Shown here: in pieces, positions 27,334-36,154 of the stretch
Numbering within the stretch: the stretch's first letter is position 1
Layout: the number at the start of each line of letters is the position of its first letter
From: Comamonas testosteroni TK102
GTDB taxonomy: Bacteria; Pseudomonadota; Gammaproteobacteria; Burkholderiales; Burkholderiaceae_C
Assembly (NCBI RefSeq): GCF_000739375.1
Contig: NZ_CP006704.1
Location: 4,030,001 to 4,094,000, forward strand
Direction: 5' to 3'
DNA: 64,000 nt
Made by a program: the position numbers and the translations under genes
The notes under the pieces: model-generated
Seen by the model: only the letters and a program-made list of their open reading frames with translations
What the model was told of the DNA's origin: nothing
Databases searched by the model: none

Positions 27334-28724
27334 GACAGCGTCTTGACCGGCACCTCGGTCACGGCCCGCACACGGCCAGGCGGAAAAGTCACAGCGAACT
27401 CCGAGCCCTTGCCCAGCTCGCTCTCGATGCTGAGCTTGGCACCATGGCGCTGCAGCACATGCTTGACGATGGCCAGTCCCAGGCCGGTGCCGCCAGTGTC
27501 GCGTGAGCGGCTGCGGTCCACGCGATAGAAGCGCTCCGTCAGGCGCGACACATGCCTTTCATCGATGCCGGGGCCGGAGTCCTTGACGGCAAAGCGGGCC
27601 GAACCGTCGGGCAGCAATTGCCAGCGCACATCGATCTGCCCACCGGCAGGCGTGTAGCGCATGGCATTGGCCAGCAGATTGGAGAACGCGCTGTGCAGCT
27701 CCGCGCTGGCGCCTGCCAGCTCTCCGGCCTGCCTGAGCACCTGCTCGTCGGGAAAGTTCAGCACATGGGGCTTGGACTGCTTGCGCGTCAAGGCATTGGA
27801 GAGACCGCGCGCCTCGTTCTCGCAGCGAGTGAGCAACTGCGCCACCGAGACCCAGTCGTTGTTGCCGGGCAGCGGGCTGCCCTCCAGACGCGACAAGGTC
27901 AGCAAGTCCTCCACCAGATGCTGCATGCGCTCGGCCTGCTGGGCCATCAGCTCCAGATAGCGATTGCGCTCGGCCTCCTCCAGCGGCAGGTTCTGCAGCG
28001 TTTCCACAAAACCGGCCAGCACCGTCAGCGGCGTGCGGATTTCATGCGAGACATTGGCCACGAAGTCGCGGCGCATGGCTTCGGCCTGCTCCAGCGCCGT
28101 CACATCGCGCGCCAGCAGCAGCTTGCGTCCCTCGCCGTAACCGTAGAGCTGAACCGACAGCTTGACCGGTCGCGAAGGCGTGCTTTCGCGCCCCTGCATG
28201 ACCAGATCGTGGGTGAAGTCCTGCGCCACGAAATAGGCACTGAACTGGGGATTGCGCACCAGGTTGCCTATGCTTTGCAGCACGTCGCGCTCGGCGTCGA
28301 AGCCGAACTGCTTGGCCGCAATCTGGTTGCACCATTCGATGCGCCCCTGTGCATCGAGCAGCACCACGCCATTGGGACTGGCCTGCAGGGCCGACAAGAT
28401 ATCGTTGAGCCGCTGATCGCCCTGCTGCACCTGCTGCACGCTCTGGCGAATCCAGCGGCGCATGCGTACACCGGCCTCCCCCCAGATGCCCGCCAGGTTG
28501 GGCACGGCACCCAGCTCCGACTGGCGCAGCCAGCGCAGCAGGCGCGCGCCATTCCAGCTATCCACCAGCCACCAGATCCAGCCGCCTATCAAGGCACCTG
28601 CCATGGCCGCCACAGTTTGCTGCCCCACCGTCGCATCGGGTGCGACCAGATAGGCCCACAGCAGCCATAGCACCATGGCTGCCGCGATCTGAGAGGCCAA
28701 CAATCGAAAACCACGCCACCCCAT
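27327..28724 (-). CDS. phoR: Phosphate regulon sensor histidine kinase
   Basis: A 465-residue kinase. Two N-terminal transmembrane segments (about 8-55) are followed by a PAS domain (about 105-210), the HisKA motif SHEIRTPLT with His227, and an ATPase domain with N-box, KDSGPGI and GGTGLGLAIV. It phosphorylates PhoB under phosphate limitation, with PhoU and the Pst transporter as the signal source. It is last in the pst-phoU-phoB-phoR order, 66 bases after phoB. Confidence 0.95.
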   Translation of the reverse strand: MGWRGFRLLASQIAAAMVLWLLWAYLVAPDATVGQQTVAAMAGALIGGWIWWLVDSWNGARLLRWLRQSELGAVPNLAGIWGEAGVRMRRWIRQSVQQVQQGDQRLNDILSALQASPNGVVLLDAQGRIEWCNQIAAKQFGFDAERDVLQSIGNLVRNPQFSAYFVAQDFTHDLVMQGRESTPSRPVKLSVQLYGYGEGRKLLLARDVTALEQAEAMRRDFVANVSHEIRTPLTVLAGFVETLQNLPLEEAERNRYLELMAQQAERMQHLVEDLLTLSRLEGSPLPGNNDWVSVAQLLTRCENEARGLSNALTRKQSKPHVLNFPDEQVLRQAGELAGASAELHSAFSNLLANAMRYTPAGGQIDVRWQLLPDGSARFAVKDSGPGIDERHVSRLTERFYRVDRSRSRDTGGTGLGLAIVKHVLQRHGAKLSIESELGKGSEFAVTFPPGRVRAVTEVPVKTLSH

Positions 28725-28790
28725 ATTTGCTTTCAGTTGTGATTTTTGTCGACCCAGCCAGACCGGGCCGAGGTTTTGGGGGAAGTGCTG

Positions 28791-29486
28791 TCAGGCCATG
28801 GCCTGAGCGCTGAAACGGTAACCTGCGCCGCGAACGGTTTCAATCAGAACACCGGCCACGCCCAGCGATTCGCGCAGGCGCTTGACGTGCACATCCACCG
28901 TGCGCTCTTCGATGAAGACATGGTCGCCCCAGACCTTGTCGAGCAGCTGCGCACGGCTGTGCACGCGCTCGGGATGCTTCATCAGATAGTTCAGCAGCTT
29001 GAACTCGGTGGGTCCGATCTTGAGCAGATCGCCCTGCCAGCTCACACGATGGGCTGCGGCATCCAGCACCAGCTCGCCGATGCTGACCTTGTCCTGCACC
29101 TGTTCCGGCGCGCGACGGCGCAGCACGGCGCGAATGCGGGCCAGCAGCTCCTGGGTGGAGAAAGGCTTGGTGATGTAGTCGTCCGCTCCGGCATCCAGGC
29201 CCGCCACCTTGTCGGGCTCGTCGCCACGCGCCGTCAGCATGAGAATGGGCACGGCCTTGGTGCGGCTGTCGGCACGCCATTTGCGGGCCAGCGACAGGCC
29301 GCTGGCTCCGGGCAGCATCCAGTCGAGCAAGATCACATCGGGCAGCACGGCATCAAGCTCGCGCTGCGCCGACACACCGTCTTCCGCCCAGACGGGCTGG
29401 AAGCCGTTATGCCTCAAATTGACCGCGATCAACTCTGCAATCGCAGGTTCGTCCTCCACGATGAGGACCATGGGCATCTTCTTCAT
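28791..29486 (-). CDS. phoB: Phosphate regulon response regulator
   Basis: A 231-residue OmpR-type regulator. The receiver domain has the acidic pocket EDEP (11-14), the phosphorylated Asp55 in LLDWMLPG and the conserved Lys near 107. The C-terminal winged helix (about 130-228) includes EERTVDVHVKRLRESL. It binds Pho boxes, and candidates occur in this window at pstS, near ppx and at ppk. It lies 18 bases after phoU. Confidence 0.96.
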   Translation of the reverse strand: MKKMPMVLIVEDEPAIAELIAVNLRHNGFQPVWAEDGVSAQRELDAVLPDVILLDWMLPGASGLSLARKWRADSRTKAVPILMLTARGDEPDKVAGLDAGADDYITKPFSTQELLARIRAVLRRRAPEQVQDKVSIGELVLDAAAHRVSWQGDLLKIGPTEFKLLNYLMKHPERVHSRAQLLDKVWGDHVFIEERTVDVHVKRLRESLGVAGVLIETVRGAGYRFSAQAMA

Positions 29487-29504
29487 CCCTGGCTAGCCTC
29501 CGTC

Positions 29505-30206
29505 TTACAACACCGCAGATTCGATTTCAGCCATGGTCTGATGGCGCACGTCCTTGCCCTCGACCAGGTAGATGATCAGCTCGGCCACGTTCTTGGAGTG
29601 GTCGCCGATACGCTCGATGGCCTTGGCCAGGAACAGCAGGTCCAGGCTGGCGGAGATGGTGCGCGGATCTTCCATCATGTAGGTGATGAGCTTGCGCACA
29701 AAGCCGTCGAACTCTTCGTCGATCAGATCGTCTTCGCGCAAGATGGCCACCGCCGCCTTGGTGTCCAGGCGGGCAAAGGCATCCAGGGTCTTGCGCAGCA
29801 GCTCGGAAGCCATCTGGGCAGCCATGCGCAGCTCGCCGCTGGGCAGCGAACGGGCCGCACCGCTTTCGATGATGGACTTGACCATGCGGGCCATCTTGCA
29901 GGCCTCGTCGCCCATGCGCTCCAGATTGGCCGTGGCCTTGGAGAAGGCGATCAGCAGGCGCAGGTCGCGGGCCGTGGGTTGGCGGCGCGCAATGATGGAC
30001 GACAGCTCATGGTCGATCTCCACTTCCATGGCATTGACGCGCTGCTCGGTGCTGATGACCTGCTCCACGGCGTCGGTGCTGAAGCTGGTCAGTGCATAGA
30101 CGGCATTGCTGATCTGAGACTCGACCAGACCGCCCAGCTCCATGACGCGGGCGGAGACGCGATTGAGTTCGGAATCGAACTGTGTGGACAAATGTTTTTC
30201 TGTCAT
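29505..30206 (-). CDS. phoU: Phosphate transport regulator PhoU
   Basis: A 233-residue all-helical protein of two PhoU repeats, with the metal-binding-like motifs around NLERMGDEACKMARM and AIERIGDHSKNVAELI. It restrains PhoR kinase activity when phosphate is plentiful and modulates Pst uptake. It lies 10 bases after pstB in one operon. Confidence 0.96.
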   Translation of the reverse strand: MTEKHLSTQFDSELNRVSARVMELGGLVESQISNAVYALTSFSTDAVEQVISTEQRVNAMEVEIDHELSSIIARRQPTARDLRLLIAFSKATANLERMGDEACKMARMVKSIIESGAARSLPSGELRMAAQMASELLRKTLDAFARLDTKAAVAILREDDLIDEEFDGFVRKLITYMMEDPRTISASLDLLFLAKAIERIGDHSKNVAELIIYLVEGKDVRHQTMAEIESAVL

Positions 30207-30216
30207 TTTTGAGTCC

Positions 30217-30993
30217 TTAGCCGAAGCGGCCTGTGATGTAGTCTTCCGTTTCCTTGCGCTGGGGCTTGAAGAACATTTTTTCGGTGTCGCCGAACTCCAC
30301 CAGGTCCCCCAGGTACATATAGGCCGTGTAGTCGCTGCAACGGGCGGCCTGCTGCATGTTGTGGGTCACGATGACCACGGTGTAGTCGTTCTTCAGTTCC
30401 GCAATCAGCTCTTCGATCTTGGCCGTGGAGATGGGGTCCAGCGCCGAGCAGGGCTCGTCCAGCAGCAGCACCTCGGGCTTGATGGCAATGCCGCGCGCGA
30501 TGCACAGACGCTGCTGCTGGCCGCCCGACAGACCCGAGCCGCTTTGCTGCAGCTTGTCCTTGACTTCATTCCACAGCGCCGCCTTGCGCAGGGCCCACTC
30601 CACGCGGTCGTCCATGTCGGAGGCATTGAGATTCTCGAACAGCTTCACGCCGAAGGCGATGTTGTCATAGATGGACATGGGAAACGGCGTGGGCTTCTGG
30701 AACACCATGCCGACCTTGGCGCGGATCAGGGCCACATCCTGCTTGCTGGTCAGCAGATTGTCGCCGTCCAGCATGATCTGGCCTTCGGCGCGCTGCTCGG
30801 GATAGAGCTCGAACATGCGGTTGAAGGTGCGCAGCAGCGTGGACTTGCCGCAGCCAGAGGGGCCGATGAAGGCCGTGACCTTCTTCTCGGGAATATCGAG
30901 ATTGATGTTTTTCAGCGCGTGAAACTTGCCGTAATAGAAGTTCAGGTCGCGCACGGCCAGCTTGACGTTGGCGGGAGCAATGGTTGCAGTCAT
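30217..30993 (-). CDS. pstB: Phosphate ABC transporter ATPase
   Basis: A 258-residue ATPase. Walker A is GPSGCGKST, the signature is LSGGQQQRL and Walker B is [12 protein letters not shown], which is characteristic of PstB. It powers high-affinity phosphate import with PstA and PstC. It lies 17 bases after pstA. Confidence 0.97.
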   Translation of the reverse strand: MTATIAPANVKLAVRDLNFYYGKFHALKNINLDIPEKKVTAFIGPSGCGKSTLLRTFNRMFELYPEQRAEGQIMLDGDNLLTSKQDVALIRAKVGMVFQKPTPFPMSIYDNIAFGVKLFENLNASDMDDRVEWALRKAALWNEVKDKLQQSGSGLSGGQQQRLCIARGIAIKPEVLLLDEPCSALDPISTAKIEELIAELKNDYTVVIVTHNMQQAARCSDYTAYMYLGDLVEFGDTEKMFFKPQRKETEDYITGRFG

Positions 30994-31010
30994 GATCTTG
31001 AACCTTGGAA

Positions 31011-31901
31011 TTATTTCTGGCGGGTGATGAAACGCGCCAGGATATTCAGACCCAGCACAGCCACCGTGATGAGGAACACACCGGCCCAGGCCAGTTGCTG
31101 CCAGTTCTCATAGGGGCTCATGGCAAATTTGAAGATGGTCACCGGCAGGCTGGCCATGGGCTTGCTCATGTCGGCATTCCAGAACTGGTTGTTCAGCGCC
31201 GTGAACAGCAGCGGAGCGGTCTCGCCCGCGATACGGGCCACGGCCAGCAGCACACCGGTGATCACGCCGGCACGGGCCGCACGCAGGGTCACCATGATGA
31301 TGACCTTCCACTTGGGTGTGCCCAGTGCATACGCCGCTTCACGCAGGCTGGCGGGCACCAGCACCAGCATGTTTTCCGTAGTCCGGATGACCACGGGAAT
31401 CACGATCAGCGCCAGCGCGATCACGCCGGCCATGCCGGAAAAGCTCTTGAAGCGCACCACCACCACAGTGTAGACAAACAGACCGATGACGATGGAGGGG
31501 GCCGACAGCAGAATGTCGTTGACGAAGCGCGTGGTGGAAGCCAGCCAGCTCTTCTTGTCGTACTCGGCCAGATAGACGCCGGCCATCACGCCGATCGGAG
31601 TGCCGACAAAAGTGGCCAGCGTCACGATCATCAGCGAGCCCCAGATGGCGTTGGCAATGCCGCCCTCTTCGTTGGGCGGAGGCGTCATCTGCGTAAACAG
31701 GGCGAAGTTCAGACCGCCCACGCCCTGGCGAATGGTTTCCCAGAGAATCCAGACCAGCCAGAAGACACCGAACAGCATGGCGGCCATGGACAGCGTCAGC
31801 GCAAGCTGATTGAGGCGCTTACGCCTGTCGTACTTGGCCTGACGCACCGCAGCCAGGTCGGCCGCATCAAGCATCTTGGCGGAGGTAGAGGTCGAGCTCA
31901 T
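31011..31901 (-). CDS. pstA: Phosphate ABC transporter permease PstA
   Basis: A 296-residue inner-membrane permease with six membrane segments. The EAA-like cytoplasmic loop ([20 protein letters not shown], split at its centre) contacts PstB. Its start overlaps the pstC stop by 4 bases (ATGA), implying coupled translation. Confidence 0.95.
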   Translation of the reverse strand: MSSTSTSAKMLDAADLAAVRQAKYDRRKRLNQLALTLSMAAMLFGVFWLVWILWETIRQGVGGLNFALFTQMTPPPNEEGGIANAIWGSLMIVTLATFVGTPIGVMAGVYLAEYDKKSWLASTTRFVNDILLSAPSIVIGLFVYTVVVVRFKSFSGMAGVIALALIVIPVVIRTTENMLVLVPASLREAAYALGTPKWKVIIMVTLRAARAGVITGVLLAVARIAGETAPLLFTALNNQFWNADMSKPMASLPVTIFKFAMSPYENWQQLAWAGVFLITVAVLGLNILARFITRQK

Positions 31902-32923
31902 GAGCGGGCTCCTTCGTTCTTCTGCAGGCGGTTGAGCAGCACCTTGGACAGGGCCAGCACCACGAAGGTGATGAAGAACAGCACCAGACCCAGATAGATC
32001 AGCGACGCCTGATGCAGGCCTTCGCCGGCTTCGGCAAACTCATTGGCCAGGGCCGAGGTGATGCTGTTCGCAGCCTCGAACACGGACAGCGAGTTGAGCT
32101 GGTTCATATTGCCGATCACAAAGGTCACGGCCATGGTCTCGCCCAGCGCACGGCCCAGGCCCAGCATGACGCCGCCCAGCACACCGGTCTTGGTATAGGG
32201 CAGCACCACCTTCCAGACCACTTCCCAGGTCGTGGAGCCCAGGCCGTAGGCCGACTCCTTGAGCAGCGCCGGCGTGACCTCGAACACATCGCGCATCACC
32301 GAGGCGATGAAGGGGATGATCATGATGGCCAGGATGATGCCGGCCGACAGAATGCCGATACCGACGGGAGGCCCGGAGACAAAAGCCCCCAGATAGGGCA
32401 CGCCGCTCAGCAGGTTCTGCAACGGCTGCTGCACATAGGTGGCCAGCACGGGGCCGAACACCATCAGACCCCACATGCCGTAGACGATGGAGGGAACTGC
32501 GGCCAGCAGCTCGATGGCGGTGCCCAGGGGGCGCTTGAGCCAGGCGGGCGAGAGTTCCGTCAGAAACAGGGCAATGCCGAAGCTCACGGGCACGGCAATG
32601 AGGAGCGCGATGGCCGACGTGGCCAGCGTGCCGTAAATCATGACCAGGCCGCCGTACTGATTCTGGACGGGGTCCCAGACACTGCTGGTCAGAAAGCCCA
32701 GGCCATATTCCGCAATGGCGGGCCAGGCACCGACGATCAGCGAACCCATGATGGCCACCAGCAGCGCCAGCGTCAGAATCGCTGCACCGCATGCCAGGCC
32801 ACCAAACAAACGATCCGCCATACGTCCCGAGATCATCGGAGCACGTGGCGGAGAAGGAGAGCGTCGCTTGGCGGCATCGGTGGAGGCAGCAGCCAGCGAA
32901 CTGGAGGGCGACGTAGTGGACAC
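31898..32923 (-). CDS. pstC: Phosphate ABC transporter permease PstC
   Basis: A 341-residue permease with six membrane segments after a Ser/Pro-rich cytoplasmic N-tail of about 40 residues. The EAA loop [20 protein letters not shown] (split) is near residue 240. GTG at 32923 has an AAGG site 8-11 bases upstream and is preferred over the TTG at 32956. It lies 86 bases after pstS. Confidence 0.93.
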   Translation of the reverse strand: MSTTSPSSSLAAASTDAAKRRSPSPPRAPMISGRMADRLFGGLACGAAILTLALLVAIMGSLIVGAWPAIAEYGLGFLTSSVWDPVQNQYGGLVMIYGTLATSAIALLIAVPVSFGIALFLTELSPAWLKRPLGTAIELLAAVPSIVYGMWGLMVFGPVLATYVQQPLQNLLSGVPYLGAFVSGPPVGIGILSAGIILAIMIIPFIASVMRDVFEVTPALLKESAYGLGSTTWEVVWKVVLPYTKTGVLGGVMLGLGRALGETMAVTFVIGNMNQLNSLSVFEAANSITSALANEFAEAGEGLHQASLIYLGLVLFFITFVVLALSKVLLNRLQKNEGARS

Positions 32924-33009
32924 GTGAGCGCCTTTATTCGCAAAGGGTTGAAACAAGCAGCGGAGATGCCGTCCGGCACGGCAGTCCGCTGCTCACTGAT
33001 TACACGAGA

Positions 33010-34041
33010 TTACTTGGCAACAACCTTGCCCGAAGTGTCCTTGATGTCGTTCCAGGACTTGTAGATCACGTTCTTGACGGAGTCGGGCATGGGCACGTAG
33101 TCCAGATCGGCAGCAGTCTTGTCACCTTGCTTGTAGGCCCACTCGAAGAACTTCAGCGAAGTGGCGGCCTGGGCGGGCTTATCCTGGGTCTTGTGCATCA
33201 GGATGAAGGTGGCCGAGGTGATGGGCCAGGCGCTCTTGCCGGGCTGGTTGGTCAGGATCTGGTAGAAGCTCTTGGCCCAGTCGGCGCCAGCAGCGGCAGC
33301 CTTGAAGGTATCGTCGTCAGGAGAAACGAAAGCGCCTTCCTTGTTCTGCAGCTGTGTGTAGGTCAGCTTGTTCTGCTTGACATAGGCGTACTCGACGTAG
33401 CCGATGGAGTTGGGCAGACGGCCCACAAAGGCGGCAACGCCTTCGTTGCCCTTGCCGCCGGCACCGGTGGGCCAGTTCACGGCCGTGCCTTCGCCGACCT
33501 TGTCCTTCCACTCGGCGTTGACCTTGGAGAGGTAGTTGGTGAAGCCGAAGGTGGTGCCGGAGCCGTCGGCGCGGCGCACGGGAGCGATGGCGGCATCAGG
33601 CAGCGCCACGCCGGGGTTCAGAGCGACAACGGCGGGATCGCTCCACTTGGTGATCTTGCCCAGGTAGATGTCGCCCAGCACCTGGCCCGACAGCTTCAGC
33701 TGACCGGGAGCCACGCCCTTGATGTTGACCACGGGAACAATGCCGCCGATCACGGTGGGGAACTGCAGCAGGCCCTTCTTCTTCAGCTCTTCATCGGTCA
33801 GGGGAGCGTCCGAGGCGCCGAAGTCCACGGTCTTGGCATCGATCTGCTTGACGCCGGCACTGGAGCCAACGGACTGATAGTTAATCTTGACGCCAGTGGC
33901 CTTGTTATAGTCAGCAGCCCACTTGGAATACAGAGGAGCCGGGAAGCTCGCACCGGCACCCGTAGCTTCCTGGCTGGCGTTGGCAATACCCGCTGCAGAC
34001 AGAGCACCAGCTACCAGAACGTGAATCAAGGACAACTTCAT
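33010..34041 (-). CDS. pstS: Periplasmic phosphate-binding protein PstS
   Basis: A 343-residue protein with a Sec signal peptide ([18 protein letters not shown], cut after ANA about residue 23). Phosphate-binding loops are visible: [28 protein letters not shown] and [18 protein letters not shown] at 34041 has a GAGG site; the upstream extension is not conserved. First gene of the pst operon, preceded by a Pho box at 34093-34116. Confidence 0.97.
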   Translation of the reverse strand: MKLSLIHVLVAGALSAAGIANASQEATGAGASFPAPLYSKWAADYNKATGVKINYQSVGSSAGVKQIDAKTVDFGASDAPLTDEELKKKGLLQFPTVIGGIVPVVNIKGVAPGQLKLSGQVLGDIYLGKITKWSDPAVVALNPGVALPDAAIAPVRRADGSGTTFGFTNYLSKVNAEWKDKVGEGTAVNWPTGAGGKGNEGVAAFVGRLPNSIGYVEYAYVKQNKLTYTQLQNKEGAFVSPDDDTFKAAAAGADWAKSFYQILTNQPGKSAWPITSATFILMHKTQDKPAQAATSLKFFEWAYKQGDKTAADLDYVPMPDSVKNVIYKSWNDIKDTSGKVVAK

Positions 34042-34092
34042 GAAACGACCTCTTAGGGTTGAAAGATTCGATGGAGTGGACTTTAAAAACCT

Positions 34093-34116
34093 TTTATGAC
34101 AGCGTCGTGACATGAA
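34093..34116 (-). promoter_or_regulatory. Pho box of the pst operon
   Basis: Two TGTCA half-sites with 11-bp spacing on the minus strand (plus-strand TGACA at 34097-34101 and 34108-34112), each followed by an AT-rich tetramer. This is the PhoB pattern, about 55 bases before the pstS start. A -10-like TTTAAA lies just downstream. Confidence 0.75.
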
Positions 34117-34151
34117 AATTTCAAGGCGCAACCGAGTGAAAGACGCTCGAT

Positions 34152-34172
34152 CCGGTCATGTGATTGTCATAT
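34152..34172 (+). promoter_or_regulatory. Second Pho box, facing ppx
   Basis: GTCAT at 34155-34159 and 34166-34170, 11 bp apart on the plus strand. It could drive ppx (start 330 bases away) or assist pstS. The 456-bp pstS-ppx gap shows no gene. Confidence 0.5.
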
Positions 34173-34497
34173 TTCATTCGCAAACTGCTGAGCCTTGACC
34201 TGCATACCCGGTCCCCGAGTGAAACCACAGGTAACAGCTTGTCGCAAGGCCGATGCCGGGGCGCTGGCAATGTATGACATAGTCTGTCACACAGCGTGAG
34301 CACCCCTCAGCGGTGGCAAGGGCCGGCAATACCTGCAAATACCTGACTTGGCATAGGCTGAACTTTGCCCCCTGATAGCCCGATGACGGCGCATATTGCA
34401 TATTCCACTGCCCGATGCATGTGTCGTAAGCTCCTTCACGCTCATGCTCCACTCGTGCCCCAACCCGCATAACAACAACGCATTGATTGGCTCAGAA

Positions 34498-35979
34498 ATG
34501 GCTCCAGAATCGCTGCTTGCCGCCGTAGACCTTGGCTCCAACAGTTTTCGCCTTGAAATAGGCCGCATCGGCTCGCATCAACGCATAGAGCGTGTGGAAT
34601 ACCTCAAGGAAACCGTGCGCCAGGGCAACGGTCTGAACTCGCGCCAGGAACTCTCGCGCGAAGCCATGGAGCGAGGCTGGGACTGCCTGGCGCGCTTCGG
34701 CGAGCGCCTCAGAGGCTTCGATGCATCACATGTCCGCGCCGTCGCCACCCAGACCCTGCGCGAGGCCCTGAACGCCGACGAATTCGTGACGCATGGCAGC
34801 CAGCTGCTGGGCTTTCCCATCGAAGTCATTGCCGGCGAGGAAGAAGCCCGGCTGATCTATCGCGGCGTGGCCAGCTCGTTGCCGCCAAGCCAGCAAAAAC
34901 GCCTGGTCATCGACATTGGCGGGCGCTCCACCGAGATCATCATCGGCCAGCACAGCCAGCCGCTGCAGGTGGCATCGTATGCGCTGGGCAGCGTCTCCTG
35001 GAGCAGCCGCTTCTTCAGCGATGGGGCCTTGAACAAGGCCAACTTCCAGGCCGCCGTTACTGCCGCCAAGCAATGCCTGGCCCAGGCCCAGTTCGCCTAC
35101 CCGGGCACGGCCTGGGACTGCGCCTACGCCTCTTCCGGCACGGCCAATGCCGTGGCCGACGCCCTCACGGCCCAGGGCCTGGACGGACAGGTGATTACTC
35201 CCGCCAAGCTGCGCCACCTCTACGAGATGCTGCTGGACATCGGCCATGTGGACCGCCTGCGCATGCCGGGCCTTAAGGAAGATCGCCGCCCCGTGGTCGC
35301 GGGCGGCATCAGCGTGATGATGGCCGTAGTCGACCTGCTCGGCATCACCGAGCTCGAAGTCGCCCAGGGAGCGCTGCGCCAGGGGGCCCTGCACGACCTG
35401 CTCGATCACGAGCCTCCTGCCGACAAGGAGGCCGCAGAAATCAGCGCCCTGCAACTGGACTTCGGCGTGGATGCCCCTCATGCCTTGCGCGTGCAGCGTA
35501 TTGCCACCGAGCTGTATCAGCAGATCCTGCCTGCCGAAACGGCGGCGCAGAGCGCGCAGGCCCTGGCCATTGCTGCGCAGCTGCATGAGGTCGGCATGCG
35601 TGTGGCCCTGAGCAACTACCACCGCCACGGTGCCTACATCGTCGAGCATTGCGGCCTGGCCACCTGGGAGCCGGAGCTGCGCCAGCGCATCTGCCAGCTG
35701 GTGCTGGGCCACCAGGGCAAGCTGCGCAAGCTGGAGGACGCCATCGAGGAGCCTCAGCTGGCCCTGCCGCTGATGGCGCTGCGCATTGCCGTGCAGCTGT
35801 GCCACACCCGCCGCGAGCCGGACATGAAGGGCATGCAGATCAAGCGCTCGGGTTCGGAATGCAAGTTCTCCACCCCTTCGGGCTGGATGCTGACCTATCC
35901 GCAATCCGCGCGCCTGCTGGAAGAGGAAGCCATGGCCTGGAGCAAGACGCCCTGGAGCCTCAAGCTGCAGCTGCGTTGA
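34498..35979 (+). CDS. ppx: Exopolyphosphatase
   Basis: A 493-residue enzyme of the Ppx/GppA family that releases phosphate from polyphosphate ends. The ASKHA-fold phosphate loops are DLGSNSFRLEIG (10-21) and VIDIGGRSTEII, with the catalytic-region motif GEEEARLIYRG. A C-terminal HD-like helical domain includes QLHEVGMRV. ATG at 34498 precedes the first strand directly, and longer starts lack conservation. It is divergent from pstS and converges on ppk, so polyphosphate breakdown and synthesis genes are side by side. Confidence 0.92.
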   Translation: MAPESLLAAVDLGSNSFRLEIGRIGSHQRIERVEYLKETVRQGNGLNSRQELSREAMERGWDCLARFGERLRGFDASHVRAVATQTLREALNADEFVTHGSQLLGFPIEVIAGEEEARLIYRGVASSLPPSQQKRLVIDIGGRSTEIIIGQHSQPLQVASYALGSVSWSSRFFSDGALNKANFQAAVTAAKQCLAQAQFAYPGTAWDCAYASSGTANAVADALTAQGLDGQVITPAKLRHLYEMLLDIGHVDRLRMPGLKEDRRPVVAGGISVMMAVVDLLGITELEVAQGALRQGALHDLLDHEPPADKEAAEISALQLDFGVDAPHALRVQRIATELYQQILPAETAAQSAQALAIAAQLHEVGMRVALSNYHRHGAYIVEHCGLATWEPELRQRICQLVLGHQGKLRKLEDAIEEPQLALPLMALRIAVQLCHTRREPDMKGMQIKRSGSECKFSTPSGWMLTYPQSARLLEEEAMAWSKTPWSLKLQLR

Positions 35980-36014
35980 CGCGGCCGGCCATGCGGCCGC
36001 CGCACGGCAAAGGC

Positions 36015-36043
36015 AAAGGGACTGCGAGGCAGTCCCTTTTTTT
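36015..36043 (+). terminator. ppx terminator
   Basis: Perfect 11-bp stem (36015-36025 with 36029-36039), GAG loop, followed by more T. Confidence 0.9.
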
Positions 36044-36052
36044 GCATTCGTT

Positions 36053-36152
36053 CTTCAAAAAGAGAGCTGCAAGCGCTTGCCAGATAATGATCTCAGCATG
36101 AAAAGTATCTGAAATCCTTGACTGTCAAGCGCAATAAGCTCCTTATTTGATA
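36053..36152. repeat. Interspersed imperfect palindrome between ppx and ppk
   Basis: Ends CAAAAAGAGAGCT and AAGCTCCTTATTTG are roughly inverted. Inner blocks AAGCGCTTGCCAG and CTGTCAAGCGC also pair. Ends and core resemble the insert at 13158-13258. Confidence 0.55.
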
Positions 36153-36154
36153 AC

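Noticed and set aside
34271..34290. Possible third Pho box between pstS and ppx
   Set aside because: Half-sites are spaced 12 or 14 bp, not 11, so the match is too weak.
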